From assembly GCF_000972845.2 (NCBI RefSeq), contig NC_040012.1, forward strand, positions 8,464,097 through 8,528,096: a stretch of DNA of 64,000 bases, given 5' to 3'. The notes under the pieces were generated by a model, which saw only the letters and a list, made by a program, of their open reading frames with translations, made no database searches and had not been told where the DNA came from. This stretch comes from Larimichthys crocea (taxonomy: Eukaryota > Chordata > Actinopteri > Sciaenidae). Made by a program: the position numbers and the translations under genes. Positions 1-10,977 of the stretch are shown piece by piece (the first letter of the stretch is position 1; the number at the start of each line of letters is the position of its first letter).

Positions 1-496
1 TTGTCTCCCCCATTCTTATTCCACAGCAGAGTTAAGCATGCAGCACATGTGAGCACAAAAGACGGTATCTATGGAAACGTGAGGAGCCCGCCTCTCCCAC
101 ACCTCTGATTATGTTTTATTCTTGGCCTCCGTTATGCGTGTGGATCTTTTTTAATTGATTGCTGGGATTAGACGGTGGCAAGTATTTACCACACTAAGCA
201 AACAACTCCTTATTTATCCTCGTTGCTCTCCCTGTTTATATTGCGTAAACACATTTGCATCCTGCCGGATTACGCTCTCTGAATTCCAACAGGATTTTGT
301 TTGTCAGTCAAAAGTGTTTTTTCTTCCTGCGTCTTCCTGGTGACACATTTCGAGTCACATCTTTATCTGTCACACTGACAGATTTCAGTGTGACAGGCGG
401 TTCACATGCACAGATCTCTTCAAATGGTGCACTGCCCATTGTTTTTGTGTCGTCTTAGTCTTTTAACGTGGCTGTCACTCTTGTTTTTCTTGACAG
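1..496 (+). other. zzz3: ZZZ3 intron (3' part)
   Basis: No coding exon is supported here. The stretch ends in a good acceptor, a T-rich tract followed by cttgacag at 489-496. Short open frames at 155-458 show no resemblance to ZZZ3 and have no splice support. Confidence 0.7.
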
Positions 497-568
497 ATGA
501 TCAGGGGGAGGATTTGTCACCCAAACAAGCCTGACACGTTTAACCAGCTGTGGACTGTGGAGGAGCAG
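497..568 (+). CDS. zzz3: ZZZ3 exon a (start of SANT domain)
   Basis: Twenty-four codons, phase 0 at both ends, reading [21 protein letters not shown] then Gln before the donor gttggt. The first Trp of the Myb/SANT repeat is in LWTVEEQ. The initial ATG is only the first exon base triplet after the acceptor, not a translation start, because the family protein continues far upstream. Confidence 0.95.
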
Positions 569-3500
569 GTTGGTGTTGCAATGTATTTGATGAGAATGGC
601 ATCATTCATTAAACACATAACAAAACGTGTGCAGGGTGATGACATTTGTCTGTTGTTTCTTCGTTACACCTTGATTTTTAGTAGAATGATCTCAATAAAT
701 ATAACACGCAACTTTCCTACCTCGAAAACCATCAGCAGTTTGTGAAATGAGGGCTACTTTTTTTTAAATCTGAAACTGTTTTTATTGGTTTTAAATATAA
801 AAGTAGTATTAAGCACAGTAACAAAAACCCCAACCCAGAAGAGACTGACATCACATAAACAGCAAAATGCATAGAAAGGATTAAAATAATGATCCTTGTT
901 GATGATCTTACTACTCCAGTAGTGATAATGGCATAACAATGAATAATAATCAAAAACACAGGCCCATATTAGCAACAAAACCCCACATGAAATAATTATG
1001 TAAATAAACAAAACGAAAAAGTTGTAGCTTGTTTCCAGTCTGCACTATGCAAGCATGAGTTGAAGGTAAACAATCATTACTGTTCTCCAATTTGGGGTTT
1101 GCAACGGGAGTTCTTATTCCACTTGGAAAGCCGTCTGCCCGTTAGTAGCAAATTTTTCAGGTTTGCAGATATCTAGTCTAAAAACGGTGTTCAAACCTTA
1201 ATAGGAATAACTCATCCTTACCCCTCATAGCAGCTTGTAACATTACACGAGGGAGGATGTTTTAAAAAATCTCCCTGTACCAGAGGGGGGAAGACTTGGT
1301 GAAGAAGTTTTGATCCAAGAAGTTTTGCAGAACACACTTTTGAGTTTTCAAGAAGTTTATAATGTGATGCAGGGAAGATGTGAGTCCCTAGAGGGAAGGC
1401 CCAGGAAGGAAACACCTGCAGTCTGTGTTCATTTTTAGTTTAAATTATTAATGTCCCACTAACTACCTTTTTTGAAACGAGCGCCCAAAATCTGGAAATC
1501 AGTTAACATTCCCCAAAATAATACTTGCCTCCTATCTAAAGGGCACTGTTTAATATGCAACCTGTGAAGTATCTTGAACCGACTTCCCCTCACATTCCCT
1601 TTCTCATGTGGATGTGGATCTGATCACTATAGTTGTAATCATTTGTGCTACCCACCTGTTTCATGGTTTGTTTACAGTGTTTTGTAATGTGTTCTGTTGT
1701 TGTGTTTAATGTATTTAATATGCTTTTATGACAAATACCAATGCGACATACTAAAAAACATTTCTCCTTTCTATTTTCCCCACCTGTTTGTTTTTTTTCG
1801 TAGAAAAAACTGGAGCAGCTTCTCGTTAAATTTCCTCCAGAGGAAGTCGAGTCCAGAAGATGGCAGAAGATTGCCGATGAGCTCGGCAATCGAACAGCAA
1901 AACAGGTGACAAAGAGCGTCCACGCTTAACTTACCTGCTTAGCTCAGAATATTTGTTTCATTTGCACTGATTTGCTATGATAAAAACACAAGAAATAAGT
2001 ATTTGCTGGTGAGAAGCAACAAGCCTAACATGTCTTCAGTTGCCTTTGAACCAGCTGTAGCTGTCTACTTGTTTTATTAGTAGCATGTCTGGACTTTGAT
2101 CAGTCTGTGTCTTTACTATGGAAACATGGTGCTAAGGAGAGAGTAGAGTGTACACTTTGCAGTGCTAAAAGGCAAAGACCGACTTGGGTGATAGCTGCAC
2201 CCCCTGCAAGTACTTGGATCGCACATTTGCTTGACCTCAATTACTTCAAACAGCTGGTCCTCAGTTGGAAATCATTAACGCTGCCATTTCCCTGTTAAAA
2301 CATTCCAGGTTGCCAGTAGGGTTCAAAAGTACTTCATCAAACTGACAAAAGCTGGTATCCCCGTGCCTGGAAGAACACCCAACCTCTGCATGTACACTAA
2401 AAAGGTATTTACCAAACCCCTCGAGCAAACTGAGTCATTAAACGAATGTCTTTTTTCATCAGTGTTAAGTGTCTTTAAGTGAAGACCGGGTAATTAATTC
2501 AGTATTGTTGTCTTGACTTTAAAGTGATAATGTGTAAAACACGACAGATGCTGTTCTCTGATAACATGAGTTAGGAGGACTACACGCTCCTCTGTGTAGT
2601 CCTCAGAGGACAACCTCTCCTTGCTGCAGCGTCTCCAGCTCATTCAAAAACCTTCTCACTTCTAATCACGAAGCTTTATCTCTCGACAAGACTGCTAACG
2701 GGACTATTAGCTTATCTGTCCACAGATTGAGCTAACAGCTCGATCAGCAGGCGCTAATTTCTCCGTGTCGTGTACGGAATCCTGATTTCTTATTCTTTAT
2801 TGTCCTTTCATGGAAAGACGCATCATTACACCACAACATAACCACCAAGACATCAAATGCAGCACATCTCTACACACGTCACAATATGTACAGCATCTAC
2901 ACACCTAGTTACCAAGGTGTTTTTGTTAAGTGATGCTGTAGCAGCTAAGACATTATGTTTGTCCGGCTCAAATACTGGGCTGTGTCATGGATGGATGCTT
3001 TTCCTCTATGGTGGAATCAGAAGTGTTTTTATTTTGTATGATTTGAGAAGTGATCATAGACACACCTCCAACACAGCTGTAAACTATCTTGCTATTCTGG
3101 GCTACACTTAGTCACTTTCACTCGTGGTCCTTGTGACCAAAACGTGAACTTTTTAATAAATCAACGCAGAGGTGTTAAGTGTGTGTTTGTGTGTTTGATT
3201 CCCTGCACCACAAAAGAGACCCAGGAAGTGATGTGTCATCCTCGAATTCAAGCAAATTGTAACATGTAATTTGCACTTCAGTATTCATTAACAAAATGTG
3301 TCATTATGGTTTTTGTAGAAGCTTTTTGTCAGCTATAATAGGCAAACGGCTTATTGTATTGAGCGGTTTCTAATTTTGCCACATCAAGATGTAAGCATAT
3401 TGGAAAGTACACTCACAGTATTGATTTGACTTGTATACATTCATCTGAAAAAGTGCTGTATTTATAAACTAAGTAGTCTCTATTGTATTGACTTACATTA

Positions 3501-6500
3501 CCTGTTTAAGGCGACCTGCTCTTTGAACTGTACTTGTTTTGTTCCCCAGGCATCCAGCAAGAGGCAGCACCACCTTAACAAGCACCTGTACCGACCGTCT
3601 ACTTTCCTGACCTCCTACGAGCCTCCGGTCTACATGGACGAAGATGACGAGCGCTCGGCGTATTACAGCGGCGTGCAGGACCCCTCTGCTGATGACTCGG
3701 TCAGTCCTCTGGACTCTAACTAAACCCCACAGTGCTTTTTTTTTTTCTTTAGTTTTAGGTCGTCCTCTTTCTAACTTTCATTCATTTGTCCTTGGAGCCC
3801 TGTCTTGTAATTGATACTACTCCCCTGACTTTTTTTGCGTCACTGATCACAGACCAGACTGTGGTATTTTGCTGCTTAATTAAGCTAATCACAAGCTCAC
3901 ATTTCCTCTTGTCTCTCATCGTCCACGGTCGTTTCCTCTGCTCCTCATGTAAGCAGTGACCTGTGAGATAAAGACGAGGGAAAAGCTGCGTGTTTTATGC
4001 CTCGAGGAGCTTGTTCTGTACCATAGTTTTCTCGACAAGTAAGCAACTGTGCCTGTGCTTCTTGCCTTCTCACTTATGACTTCTTTCACGCCACAGACTG
4101 TCCCTCTCTCTCTTAGTTCCACTTTAGATGAAATAAAGCATTTGGCCCCCCTTCACGCACGTCTGTACCCCCCCCCCCCCCCCCCCCTCACTTCAATCAG
4201 GGCAGCTTGTACTGTTGAAAATGGCTAAATCAGAGCAGGGTGCCTGGCCTGCCTCACCTCGATTTCCATTTGCTGACGCTCACCGTTACCCAAGCGCTGA
4301 CATTTTCTTTCTCCCCCTTTGATGGCAATAACCTTTAAGTAAAACCGGGTCGCCTTGCCCTGCTGAGAACACAGGCTGCCAACTCCACCAGCGCGTTAAC
4401 AAAACCTCTGACGCCACCGACACGAGGCAAAGTCACAAAGGTGTTGCCAGCATGCGCCACAGTAATTTCTCACTTCACCAGGCTGTCCCTGAGTTTGGGC
4501 CGTGTCTGCGGTCAGAAATGAAGGTCTGCTCAGGGCAAATGTGTCGGCAGCTTAACAGGATTCTTCCTGTCGAGACCTGGAAGCACAACTAAAAATGTTG
4601 CACTCTGCTACTTCTTTTCATCTGTGTTTCACTCTCTGTAAGGAGGTGGAGCATTGGCTGGCACTAGCAGCTTTGTGAAGGAGACAGAGGTTTGCACTCA
4701 TGTACCAAAATTAGATTGATCAATAGTGGCAGCTTGTCTGCAGGGCATAAATCATCAGGAGAATATCATCAGATCAGATCCCTGGAGTCATGTAGAGATA
4801 TTTTTGTCTGTGCATGTCTTGATGCCTTTCATTCACCACCTCTCTCTTTCTGTGTGTGTGTGTCTTTCCTTCCTCACACTCAGGATGAAGAAACTATACC
4901 TGTTGAGTTGAGAAATTTGCCAGAGTACAAAGAGCTTTTAGAGCTGAAGCGACTGAAGAAACAGACGCTCCAGGAGATCCGAGAGGACAAGGTCGGGATG
5001 CGGCACGTCGGCTACAAGGTGAAGATGGACACACAGACAACATTTACAGCCACGCTTCTACACATGCATGACCTCTAAATGACGACCACACCCCTAAGTC
5101 AGAGCGATTAATCTTAAGTTGGTCAACGGGGAGAAAGTTTGTGTCCCACTTACATACTATACATCAATTCTGACAGCGTTTTGAGTATGATGCATGCTCA
5201 CACTGTTCGAGAAAAGTAGGACAGCATCCACTTTAGCTCGAGCTTTGAGTGTAATGTTGATTGAGTCTGTGAAATAGTAGAAAAAGTGTTGGCTCTGGCT
5301 ACAGCTTGGAAATAAAAATAAAAAAATTCTGCTAAATTATGAAATATTTTATGTTTATTCGATATTTAACACTTGAAATTGGCAACAAAATACAGCAGTA
5401 GCAGCTTGACTGACATTAGAACTATACTTTGGGGCAGGAGGCAACGGGCCAGTTAATAAACAAACTAATATTTATCAGATCAAATGAATTCATATTAGTA
5501 TAATTGACGTGGCAGAACGATTTCAAAGTCGTATCTTCTTTTTAAAGCTTGCATCTTTTGATGTGAGATATTAACCTTACATGTAGCAGTTGTCTTGTGT
5601 CAAACTAAACACAACGGTCAGGATTGGTGTGAGGTGGTTCAACGTTTTCTGTCCTCGCCGATCTTTGCCTATCCAGTTGTAGCGCCTGTCATCAATCAAT
5701 CCATCAAATGTTTTCTTCAGCATTTAATAGTTTCATATCAACCTCAAACTGTGCTCTGATTCTCTGTTTTGTGCAGTGTGACGTCTGCGGCATGGAGCCC
5801 ATCCAGGGAGTGCGGTGGCACTGTCAGGATTGTCCGCAGGACAACTCGGTCGATTTCTGCTCCAACTGCTCCGACTGGTGAGATCCTCCACCTCCGTCCT
5901 GAGACTTAACAAGACCACACACAGACCTGAACCAAATGACGACGTACACCATAAATAATACAACACAGATGTTTTCATGGTTAGAGTGTGATCTTTAGAT
6001 CTATGGGCAGTGTAGTTAATGAAAGGCCATGACTGCTTCATGCATCAGTGTGGTGACGGACCTTCTTTACTTGTTGGGTATTACATTTGCTGGATTAGTC
6101 TGTTCATATTTTATACATAAACAGTGTCCTGATAAAGTTTTTTGTCCCAGATCCTGATTTACACAAATGTTGATCCAATATTTATCAGGCAGAAATAACA
6201 ACTGTAGCTGCTAAATCTGGTGCCCTTGATCTAAACACTGAAGGTTACTGAAGCAGCTAAAATGTTGCAAATACTGAATAAATCTGGGCCGACTATCCAA
6301 ATAAAGTGTCGCCTTGATCTGGTATGAATCAGAGTTTAACTCGGAGCTCTGAAACTAACGTAATTTTACTGTAGAAGACGATCAGCTGTGTTGGAAATAC
6401 AGAAAACTTCGGTCCATTTGTGATTGTCCAGCGGTGTCACAGTGTGGTGATTCTTCTCCCGCAGACAGAGACCGGCCTGTTAGGAACACTTTAACCAGAC

Positions 6501-7100
6501 AACACGCGTTTAATTTTGACCCGTTAATCAACTTACTCATTCTTGTTAATTAGTGACAGCTGGTATGACCTGTCGGCAGTGATGTTTCTCATTTTAACTG
6601 GTGGAAGAGAAGGTCAGACCGGCTGAAAATTAGAAGCTCCCTGAATGTTTTGTCTGAAAACAGATTTAGTTCTTAGTTTAGTGTCTGAAATCATTTTTGC
6701 ACACACACACTTGTCAGTGAGTGTAGAGCTCTGTTGTGGTAAAGGAGTTGAGTGCTGCAGCAAATGCAGCAAAATACAGGAAAGAAAGGATCAGCGTTTT
6801 AGCTGAGGCCGATCGTTTACTAGATCTGTAGCGGTGTCACTTATTTTAAGCACCAAACATGGCACTGTTTACCTGCTCTTTTCTCTGACATGCATCACTT
6901 CATTTTACCATTTACCTCTTACATGTTTTCCACTTTCTCCCGCTCCGTCTTCCAGCTTGTTCAAGACAGAAACCCATAAGCCTAACCACCACTTGGAACC
7001 GGTGCACCAGTCTGACACCTTTCTGGACAGAGACTACTGCCTGCCGCAGAGCACAGGCTACAACTACCTGGACCCTAACTACTTTCCAGCCAACAGATGA
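497..7100 (+). CDS. zzz3: ZZZ3, C-terminal part (7 exons), ZZ-type zinc finger protein
   Basis: Join of 497-568, 1804-1905, 2309-2404, 3550-3699, 4884-5018, 5777-5877 and 6956-7100. It totals 801 nt, 266 residues plus stop, with every junction GT-AG and phases agreeing. The partial protein has a Myb/SANT domain (about residues 15-70), a linker with an acidic YMDEDDE stretch, a conserved [17 protein letters not shown] helix, and a ZZ zinc finger (about 186-231). It ends [13 protein letters not shown], the ending I recall for vertebrate ZZZ3. In the family, ZZZ3 is a nuclear subunit of the ATAC histone acetyltransferase complex, and its ZZ finger reads the histone H3 tail. The N-terminal two thirds lies left of the window. 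ZZZ3 is convergent with AK5. Identity is very secure; function is taken from the family. Confidence 0.96.
569..1803 (+). other. zzz3: ZZZ3 intron
   Basis: AT-rich intron of about 1.2 kb bounded by gttggt and a T-rich tract ending gtag. Nothing recognisable was seen inside. Confidence 0.85.
1804..1905 (+). CDS. zzz3: ZZZ3 exon b (SANT core)
   Basis: Thirty-four codons, phase 0/0, containing [20 protein letters not shown] and [14 protein letters not shown]. This is the second and third helix region of the SANT/Myb domain, with the second conserved Trp in SRRWQKIA. It is nearly identical to what I recall of the mammalian protein. Confidence 0.97.
1906..2308 (+). other. zzz3: ZZZ3 intron
   Basis: A 403-bp intron, donor gtgaca, acceptor cattccag. 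No other feature was seen. Confidence 0.9.
2309..2404 (+). CDS. zzz3: ZZZ3 exon c (end of SANT domain)
   Basis: Thirty-two codons, phase 0/0. [20 protein letters not shown] completes the SANT recognition helix and is followed by [12 protein letters not shown]. Flanked by an acceptor ending ttccag and a donor gtattt. Confidence 0.97.
2405..3549 (+). other. zzz3: ZZZ3 intron
   Basis: An intron of about 1.1 kb, donor gtattt, acceptor gttccccag. A short near-inverted repeat (actacacgctcctctgtgtagt) lies at about 2580-2601. No coding or mobile element was recognised. Confidence 0.85.
3550..3699 (+). CDS. zzz3: ZZZ3 exon d (linker)
   Basis: Fifty codons, phase 0/0. It contains [20 protein letters not shown], then [18 protein letters not shown] and ends PSADDS before donor gtcagt. 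The frame stays open 21 bases past the donor to a TAA at 3721. The splice is preferred because the next exon continues [15 protein letters not shown], as in the family. Confidence 0.93.
3700..4883 (+). other. zzz3: ZZZ3 intron with poly-C tract
   Basis: An intron of about 1.2 kb containing a homopolymer run of about 20 C at 4170-4188, likely length-variable. A short TG run is followed by a pyrimidine-rich tract up to the acceptor cactcag. Confidence 0.85.
4884..5018 (+). CDS. zzz3: ZZZ3 exon e (charged helix)
   Basis: Forty-five codons, phase 0/0. It reads [20 protein letters not shown], then [19 protein letters not shown] and ends RHVGYK before donor gtgaag. It is predicted to be a basic/acidic helix between the SANT and ZZ modules. 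The end corresponds to the conserved HVGFK just before the ZZ finger. Confidence 0.96.
5019..5776 (+). other. zzz3: ZZZ3 intron
   Basis: A 758-bp AT-rich intron with acceptor ttttgtgcag. No further feature was seen. Confidence 0.85.
5777..5877 (+). CDS. zzz3: ZZZ3 exon f (ZZ zinc finger)
   Basis: A 101-nt exon, phase 0 in and phase 2 out. It encodes [19 protein letters not shown] and then [14 protein letters not shown]. The zinc ligands are Cys pairs at partial-protein positions 186/189, 201/204 and 213/216. The last two bases TG join C of the next exon to give Cys 219. Confidence 0.97.
5878..6955 (+). other. zzz3: ZZZ3 last intron
   Basis: A 1,078-bp intron, donor gtgaga, acceptor ccgtcttccag after a pyrimidine-rich run. 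Nothing else was recognised. Confidence 0.85.
6956..7100 (+). CDS. zzz3: ZZZ3 last coding exon
   Basis: Begins with one base completing Cys 219, then [20 protein letters not shown], whose His residues (226, 230/231) complete the ZZ zinc sites. It continues through [11 protein letters not shown] to the family C-terminus [13 protein letters not shown] and stop TGA at 7098-7100. Confidence 0.97.
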
Positions 7101-8054
7101 CAGGGTCCCAGGCGCCTCTAACTCCAGGCTCTCTCCACATATCCCACAGGCCACTCTGTGCATGGCTCCATCCTCCAAGTCCAAGATAACCGCTTAACCC
7201 GCCGCCAGGCAGGAAGGCCGGGCCGGCAGGCAGACAGCCAGGGGCCTCAGAGCAGACCACGTTGCTGCTGGTGGGAGGGGGGCTTGTTGGTAAACTGGCC
7301 TCCCTGACTCAAGCGGAAAAAAAAAAGGGCGGTCATGTTGGTTCCTCAGAACAAGGGGGGCCCCCGCTCCACCTCAGCCAGGTTAATCAATGGATCTGTG
7401 ATTTGAAACGACACACTATTTTTAAAACAAACAAACAAACAAAACAAACAGAAGGCACACCGACATTCCCGAGCTCTGTGACTCCAGGAGGGCCGTCCCT
7501 TTCCCCCCTCTCCCCCCATCGCCGCCCTCCAGTTACCTCCCTGTGCTGCTTCGAAAAACTGGAGAAATTGACGATCAGTCCGTTGAAGCGCCACCTAATG
7601 GAGATGTGTGGTCATAGTGGACTGTGAAGTCATCAACTTGAGATACACATGGGTGGTTTGTATGTGTGTATGTGGTCTCCGTGTTATGCAAAGGTGAAAA
7701 AAAAACAAACAAATGTTCTAGCTAGGTATCCGTAGATTGAGTATTTATGAGGCTGCTGCGAGAGAAAATCGGCGGCGCGGAAGTCGACGTCGAGGTGGGG
7801 CGCGTTTTTTTCCGGCTGCAGACCGTAGGAAGTTCTGCAGATCCACACAGACCTGTACGTGTTAAACAGATTGTGCGCCATGCTTTTTCAGCATGGAGTC
7901 ATCCCTACCACTGTCACACAACGCTGCTCTCTAACCCCCCTCACCTCTCAAACACACTTTTCATCTGTATTTCCTTTTCCTGTTGCTCTCTCCACTAAAA
8001 CATGTCTAACAAGGAAGCACTACAGCACGGAGAGCAAATGTTTTTTGAAGGCAG

Positions 8055-8196
8055 GCGAATGGGAACGTTCGGAAAAAAGACTTTTTTTTTTTGTTTCCAT
8101 CTTTTTTTCTCCTTCCCTAATGTGTGCGAATGGGAACGTTCGGAAAAAAGACTTTTTTTTTTTGTTTCCATCTTTTTTTCTCCTTCCCTAATGTGT
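8055..8196 (+). repeat. Perfect 71-bp tandem duplication in ZZZ3 3' UTR
   Basis: Units 8055-8125 and 8126-8196 appear identical, each starting gcgaatgggaacgttcgg and containing an 11-T run and the tail ccttccctaatgtgt. Identity of the T runs suggests a very recent duplication. Confidence 0.95.
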
Positions 8197-8746
8197 GCCG
8201 TTGTTGATCATGTTGAGTGTACAAGTATATGGTGAAAAGTAGCCAGCGCTAGTTGCTGTGTGCCATTTTTAAAAGAGAAGTTAGTTTTTGTTTTGTTTGT
8301 TTTTCCGGGTGGGGGGGAGAGGGAGGTTCCACCTCTGAACCCGGCCACAACTTCTCCCTTCCCGCGTGGCACCATCGACCCACATTGTCCTCCGTTTATT
8401 GATCCAGTCATCATGCCTCTAGATCTTCTTTAATTTTGCAGTTCACTTTACAAGAAAAAAAAAAGGTCCATTTAAAAGATTGTATTTTTATTAATCTATT
8501 TAAAAAAGAAGAAGAATTGAGGTAGAGGTTGGTGCCTCCACAGTGGAACAAACCCACACAGTTTTATACACATAGATTTTGTTGTGCTTGAGTAGACACC
8601 ATTTTGTATGGTTTTCGTCTCCTTCCCTCACCCCCTTTGCCCTGCTTCAGTATCTGTGTATAACAGTCTGTTCTTATGTAAAAAAACAAACAAAAAAACA
8701 ATAATAATAATGTTAAAAAAAAAAAATGCTAGAGGAGAACCGTGGA

Positions 8747-8752
8747 AATAAA
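8747..8752 (+). promoter_or_regulatory. zzz3: ZZZ3 poly(A) signal
   Basis: AATAAA followed within 40 bases by a TG/T-rich stretch (gtggttgctgttttattgtt). Cleavage is expected near 8765-8775. Confidence 0.7.
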
Positions 8753-8770
8753 AGTATGTGAAAATAGTGT

Positions 8771-10074
8771 TTCTACACCTGTGGTTGCTGTTTTATTGTT
8801 CTCGTGCTCGGAGTTTCTCCCGTGTGAGGAAGCTGAATTTCTCAGTTTTTTCAAAATTTGCCAAATTATTAATAAATAAAATAATCAGATTCATTTATAT
8901 TGCAAATAATAGAAGCAGCTCTAGGACGTTTTGTCTTGAACAAGTTGATTGACGATGGATTACTAATGGTCAGTCTGACTTCTACTTTTCAGGTGAATCA
9001 TAGAGATCGTGATATTTAACTTCTGTTTCCAAACTTCACACAACGTATACAAACAGAGTGACGTAGCAGTCGATGGCTGTGCTGTTTGGATGAAGAACTT
9101 CACATGGAGTGCTGGAAAAGTGTCTCCTGTTTGCCACTTCATATTAAACTCAAGGTTTTAATCACCATTTTGAAACGTTCATAACTTTAATGTAATATTT
9201 TGTTTCACTGCTGCAAATAGAGAAATCCAGTTGGGTTGTTTCAAGTCTGCCGTTAAGTCAGAATTGAGAAAAATTAATTGTGTAATTAAATTGTGATCTT
9301 TTTTTTTTTTTTTTTTGCAACTTGAGTTGAACGCGCTGGAGCAAATTAATTTTCAAAGACTTTTAATGAAACATCAGCCAAGTGGAAAATACAAATATTG
9401 ATTGTGATTCTTTTAATTTGCTTTTTTTTTTTTGGTCCAGAATCATCTTAAAAATCCAACGATATGATCATATGAAGACGATATGAAACAGAAGAGCAAG
9501 AGGTCCTTTATGTTTGAGAGTCATGTGTTTGCCATACAGCTCCATCATCAGTGCTAAATAATTCTAATAACAGCAATAAGTTTTCCAAAACAATTTATCT
9601 GTGAAGAGTCATTATCAGTCGAGTGTTTTTTCCTCTCAGTGAGACTTTGTGTTGTAGTAATTATTCCCCATAACTTCAGCATGAAAAGAAAAATACTGAA
9701 AATGTATTTTCCCAGAATAATTCCCTTCATGAGCAGAGAAGCACGATGACTTATCAACTCTCTACCTGCTGATGAGAATGAAATGCTGTCCATGTTTCTT
9801 TCCGCTCCCAACACGTGACCTTTGGTGGTCACTTCAAACTCTCCCTGACACATGGAGCGCTGCAGTTAAAGGTCATTCTGCTGATGTTGGATCCACATAG
9901 TGTTGTTCTCTTATCCAGCCCTCTCTGCATCTGTTCGTTTATAACTCCAGCACTTTTTTTGTTGTGATCTTTTCACCAGCAGATGGAGCTCTCCAATCAG
10001 CTGTAACCATCTCTCTCACACACACACACACACACATATACAACACCAAAGCACACACTCAGAAATCCTCCGTT
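8771..10074. other. Intergenic region between convergent ZZZ3 and AK5
   Basis: About 1.3 kb, AT-rich, with T homopolymers at 9301-9317 and 9421-9434. No gene or recognised mobile element. It separates the two inferred 3' ends, so the mature transcripts should not overlap. Confidence 0.65.
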
Positions 10075-10758
10075 TAGCAAATACACTGGCTTTATTGAAT
10101 GTTAAATACCAGACTCGAACAAGCACCTGTACAATGAGCTCGGAAAAACATACAAATGCGATATATCCTTTAATACTCTTAATACTTTTCTGCTCTGTAT
10201 TGAATGCACAAAAGGCAGTTAAGCTTGACTGTAATTCTTGCATGCTTGTTACAATATAAAACACGGTGCTGTGTGTGAGAGCATGAGCACACGCTGACAT
10301 TTCCAATTTCTAGCATGGCGGGAACCCTCCCTCAGCTGCTCCTCCTCCTCCTCCGACGGCAGCGGAGAGATTTCACATTCAACTTCAAACATGCTCTCAG
10401 TCACAGCAGGGGATGCTTTTTTTCTCTGTATAGTTATTTGCCTTGATCCGGCAGTTGGCAGCATATATTGAGGTCAATGTAAGAGAGACAATGCAAGTGG
10501 GTGAAGCAGAATGTGGCAACCAGGCGCTTCGTCAAAAGTGTTGAAAACAGAAAGAGGTTTCACAGATTGCTTGGGAGTATTTGGGGGCATGCATACCACT
10601 GGAGTTCAATGAGCCATGTACTGTATGTGTGGTGCAGGTGTGGTTGAGTCTCCTTGGAGTGATACAGCAGAAAAAGAGAGAGAGAGAGAGAGAGAAAAGA
10701 GGTCTTCACATGTGGACCTCTGTGGAAAGAGGAGTGTGGAGGTGGTGTTGAGCTGAAA
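10075..10758 (-). other. ak5: AK5 3' UTR
   Basis: About 0.68 kb from the stop codon to the inferred poly(A) site. It contains a (GA)n run at about 10,676-10,695 and GA/GC-rich stretches. Confidence 0.65.
10091..10096 (-). promoter_or_regulatory. ak5: AK5 poly(A) signal with GU-rich downstream element
   Basis: tttatt on +, which is AATAAA on -. About 55 bases further on in transcript direction is a (GT)n run (complement of 10017-10036), a good downstream GU-rich element. Cleavage is expected near 10,070-10,080. Confidence 0.65.
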
Positions 10759-10824
10759 TCAGAAGGTCTCCATCGCCTGGCAGATCTGGGCGAACACTTC
10801 ATCTGGTGACCTCTCTGCGTCGAT
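10759..10824 (-). CDS. ak5: AK5 last exon
   Basis: Twenty-one codons and stop, phase 0 in: IDAERSPDEVFAQICQAMET and Phe, then TGA. It matches the family ending INAEG-PEDVF-QLC-AIDS. Acceptor ccacag. Confidence 0.94.
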   Translation of the reverse strand: MDAERSPDEVFAQICQAMETF

Positions 10825-10940
10825 CTGTGGACAGAAACAAACTGCCTAAGACGAGGCCTTTTCAGCGTGTCGACGTGTGGTCGAGGAGGACACAGAAAGC
10901 TCACGGCAGACGGATGGCCTCCATGTCTGCTGTGGCATTT

Positions 10941-10977
<37 letters not shown>

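Larger units (their letters stand above)
7101..8770 (+). other. zzz3: ZZZ3 3' UTR
   Basis: About 1.67 kb from the TGA to the first strong poly(A) signal at 8747-8752. It includes GC-rich and pyrimidine-rich stretches and a 71-bp tandem duplication at 8055-8196. The end is inferred; no transcript data are available. Confidence 0.7.

Noticed and set aside
3700..3723. ZZZ3 ending at TAA 3721
   Set aside because: A GT donor precedes the stop, and later exons continue the conserved ZZ finger and C-terminus in phase.
4692..4883. Frame extending exon e leftward from an ATG at 4,692
   Set aside because: It has no family resemblance, and a strong acceptor at 4,881-4,883 explains the start.
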